A DNA stretch of 52,258 bases from Anaerolinea sp. (GTDB lineage: Bacteria; Chloroflexota; Limnocylindria; Limnocylindrales; CSP1-4): positions 1 through 52,258 of the forward strand of contig PNKK01000015.1 in assembly GCA_013822395.1 (NCBI GenBank), written 5' to 3'. Position numbers and translations under genes: made by a program. The first letter of the stretch is position 1. Every line of letters starts with the position of its first letter. Below the pieces are notes generated by a model. That model made no database searches. It had not been told where the DNA came from and worked only from the letters and a program-made list of their open reading frames with translations. Positions 51,413 to 52,258 of this stretch are shown one piece after another.

Positions 51413-51657
51413 CGGACGCCGTCTTCGTGGAGGGCCTGTGGACGACACCTTCGGAAATGCCCTTCGATCGCAAAAAGTGGTGGATAAGTCCCTTCCGCAC
51501 GTGATGGTCGCGCCCGTACAGTAGGTCTTGCCCGGAGAGGCCACGAACCACGAGCGATCCGGTCGGTGGCAACATCGACAATTCGCACCAGGTGCTTGCA
51601 TCAGGTGTGATGGGTCGCAACAGGAGCGGCGGTTTCTCCGGGCGTTTTCGTGTGTCC

Positions 51658-51730
51658 GGCTGCATCTTCGTGGGTCGCGTCCCGGCTGCATCTTCGTGTG
51701 GGCTGCATCTTCGTGTGGCCGGCTGCATCC
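51658..51730 (+). repeat. Short direct repeats GGCTGCATCTTCGTGTG
   Basis: Copies at 51658-51672 (15 bases), 51684-51700 and 51701-51717 (17 bases, perfectly tandem), and a partial one at 51721-51730. Start-to-start spacing is 26, 17 and 20 bases. Too few, too irregular and without real spacers for a CRISPR array. Confidence 0.75.
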
Positions 51731-51733
51731 GGC

Positions 51734-51755
51734 GTCGACGACAAGTCGACGACAA
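51734..51755 (+). repeat. 11-bp tandem repeat GTCGACGACAA
   Basis: Two perfect copies, 51734-51744 and 51745-51755, directly after the longer repeats. Confidence 0.75.
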
Positions 51756-51904
51756 TGTGACCATGAGATAGAGTCGGCCCGTGCGGACCCGCCGACGATC
51801 CCACCGGACCCGAATCCGCGTGCCGGGATACGCCCGCTGCGACGACGAGGAGCCCCGCAGGCCCCGCGCCTGACGTTTCCTCCACCCGCTCGCAGCCGGG
51901 AGTT

Positions 51905-52258
51905 TGAACCGTACTGGGTCTGATGGAGACTCCATCGCTTTGAAGGATGATGGAGTCCATGAACGACACAACCCGTCCCCACGCCTCCCAGCGGCGGTAT
52001 CCGCCTGAGCTCCGGGAGCGCGCCGTGCGCATGGTGCTCGAGCGGATCGAGCTGACCGGCGAGCGCCAAGGCGCGATCAGCAGAGTCGCCGGCCAGCTGG
52101 GCATCGGCCCCGAGTCCCTACGCCACTGGGTCCGCCAGGCGCAGATCGACGGCGGCACGAAGCCGGGGCTCACGACCGAGGAACGCGCCACGCTCAAGGC
52201 GCTCGAGCACGAGGTCCGCGAGCTGCGCCGGGCCAACGAGATCCTGAAGGCGGCTGCG
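51905..52258 (+). mobile_element. Left end of an IS3-family insertion sequence (cut by window edge)
   Basis: TGAACCGTACTGGGTC at 51905-51920 followed by GGAGACTCC resembles the terminal inverted repeats of IS3-group elements, and the transposase orfA begins 54 bases further in. GATGGAG-A-CTCCATC (51922-51936) is a perfect palindrome near the end. The right end, orfB and any target duplication lie outside the window. Confidence 0.7.
51959..52258 (+). CDS. IS3-family transposase OrfA, partial
   Basis: An open frame running off the window end, 100 residues visible. The Tnp_1-type helix-turn-helix is seen in RRYPPELRERAVRMVLE, GAISRVAGQLGIGPESLRHWVRQAQ, and a leucine-zipper-like coil follows (LKALEHEVRELRRANEILK), the usual OrfA layout for binding the inverted repeats. 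In IS3 elements orfA is joined to orfB by a programmed -1 frameshift, which would lie beyond the edge. ATG 51959. Confidence 0.88.
   Translation, partial: MNDTTRPHASQRRYPPELRERAVRMVLERIELTGERQGAISRVAGQLGIGPESLRHWVRQAQIDGGTKPGLTTEERATLKALEHEVRELRRANEILKAAA

Larger units (their letters stand above)
51413..51904. other. Repeat-rich non-coding stretch next to the IS element
   Basis: About 490 bases without a convincing gene and with lower GC than the neighbourhood. It holds GGCTGCATCTTCGTG-type direct repeats (51658-51730) and an 11-bp tandem repeat (51734-51755). Minus-strand frames through it read repeated THEDAAGHTK-like peptides, an effect of the repeats rather than a real protein. It may be the debris of earlier insertions. 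Confidence 0.5.

Noticed and set aside
51658..51730. Possible CRISPR array
   Set aside because: Only three to four short repeats with gaps of 0-11 bases, no unique spacers of regular length and no cas genes.

Overview
This 52.3 kb window is a GC-rich bacterial chromosome segment, densely packed with genes that mostly overlap by 1-4 bases (ATGA, GTGA, TTGA, TGATG). It looks like a Chloroflexota-type genome, possibly a Limnocylindria-like soil or freshwater lineage. The reasons are the high GC, the mixed Gram-positive-like gene content (a T-box upstream of thrS, RNase Y, YmdB, RecX, a TrpR-like YerC regulator, a class A PBP, no lipopolysaccharide genes) and several promoters whose -10 box lies 6-8 bases before a start codon, as in leaderless transcription. 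The taxonomic call is inference and would need a marker-gene tree.

Region 1 (1-8738, + strand) is a sugar or polyol uptake and catabolism operon: a DeoR-type repressor, a BtpA/SgcQ TIM-barrel protein, an FGGY kinase, an SDR dehydrogenase, a lipoprotein sugar-binding protein, two ABC permeases, an MsmK/UgpC-like ATPase and a HAD phosphatase. The substrate cannot be read from the sequence. Region 2 (8741-10615) holds two poorly known exported proteins: a possibly frameshifted Ser/Pro-rich one and a minus-strand protein with an HEVCH motif. Region 3 (10675-18165) is a translation block: tRNA-Val(GAC), a T-box leader, thrS without a TGS domain, infC with a probable ATC start, rpmI, rplT, pheS and pheT. 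Region 4 (18409-26289) has a CvpA-like membrane protein, a 3-methyladenine DNA glycosylase, mutS2, a convergent class A penicillin-binding protein and tyrS.

Region 5 (26648-34084) is nearly the complete histidine pathway. The minus-strand operon yerC-hisG-hisD-hisC-hisB-hisH-[21-codon ORF]-hisF-hisIE is divergent from hisA; the shared 78-bp AT-richer spacer carries an imperfect inverted repeat and short direct repeats, a natural operator candidate for the YerC-like regulator. Region 6 (34412-44995) has an EF-G paralogue, yebC, ruvC-ruvA, ruvB with a LexA-like box, tgt, a 53-residue basic protein, recA, recX and rny. Region 7 (45097-51412) has ymdB, a PHP phosphoesterase, miaB, miaA, hflX and a coupled unknown gene. 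The right edge (51413-52258) is a repeat-rich non-coding stretch followed by the left end of an IS3-family element with a partial orfA.

No defence system, CRISPR array, prophage or biosynthetic cluster is visible. The most unusual items are: (i) a 21-codon ORF between hisH and hisF that mimics the HisF N-terminus and holds a perfect 12-bp hairpin against the hisF Shine-Dalgarno; (ii) a dispersed palindrome-bearing repeat in the pheS/pheT and recA/recX junctions and, twice, inside the 3' end of miaB; (iii) non-standard starts for infC and ymdB; (iv) the uncharacterised BtpA-containing sugar cassette.
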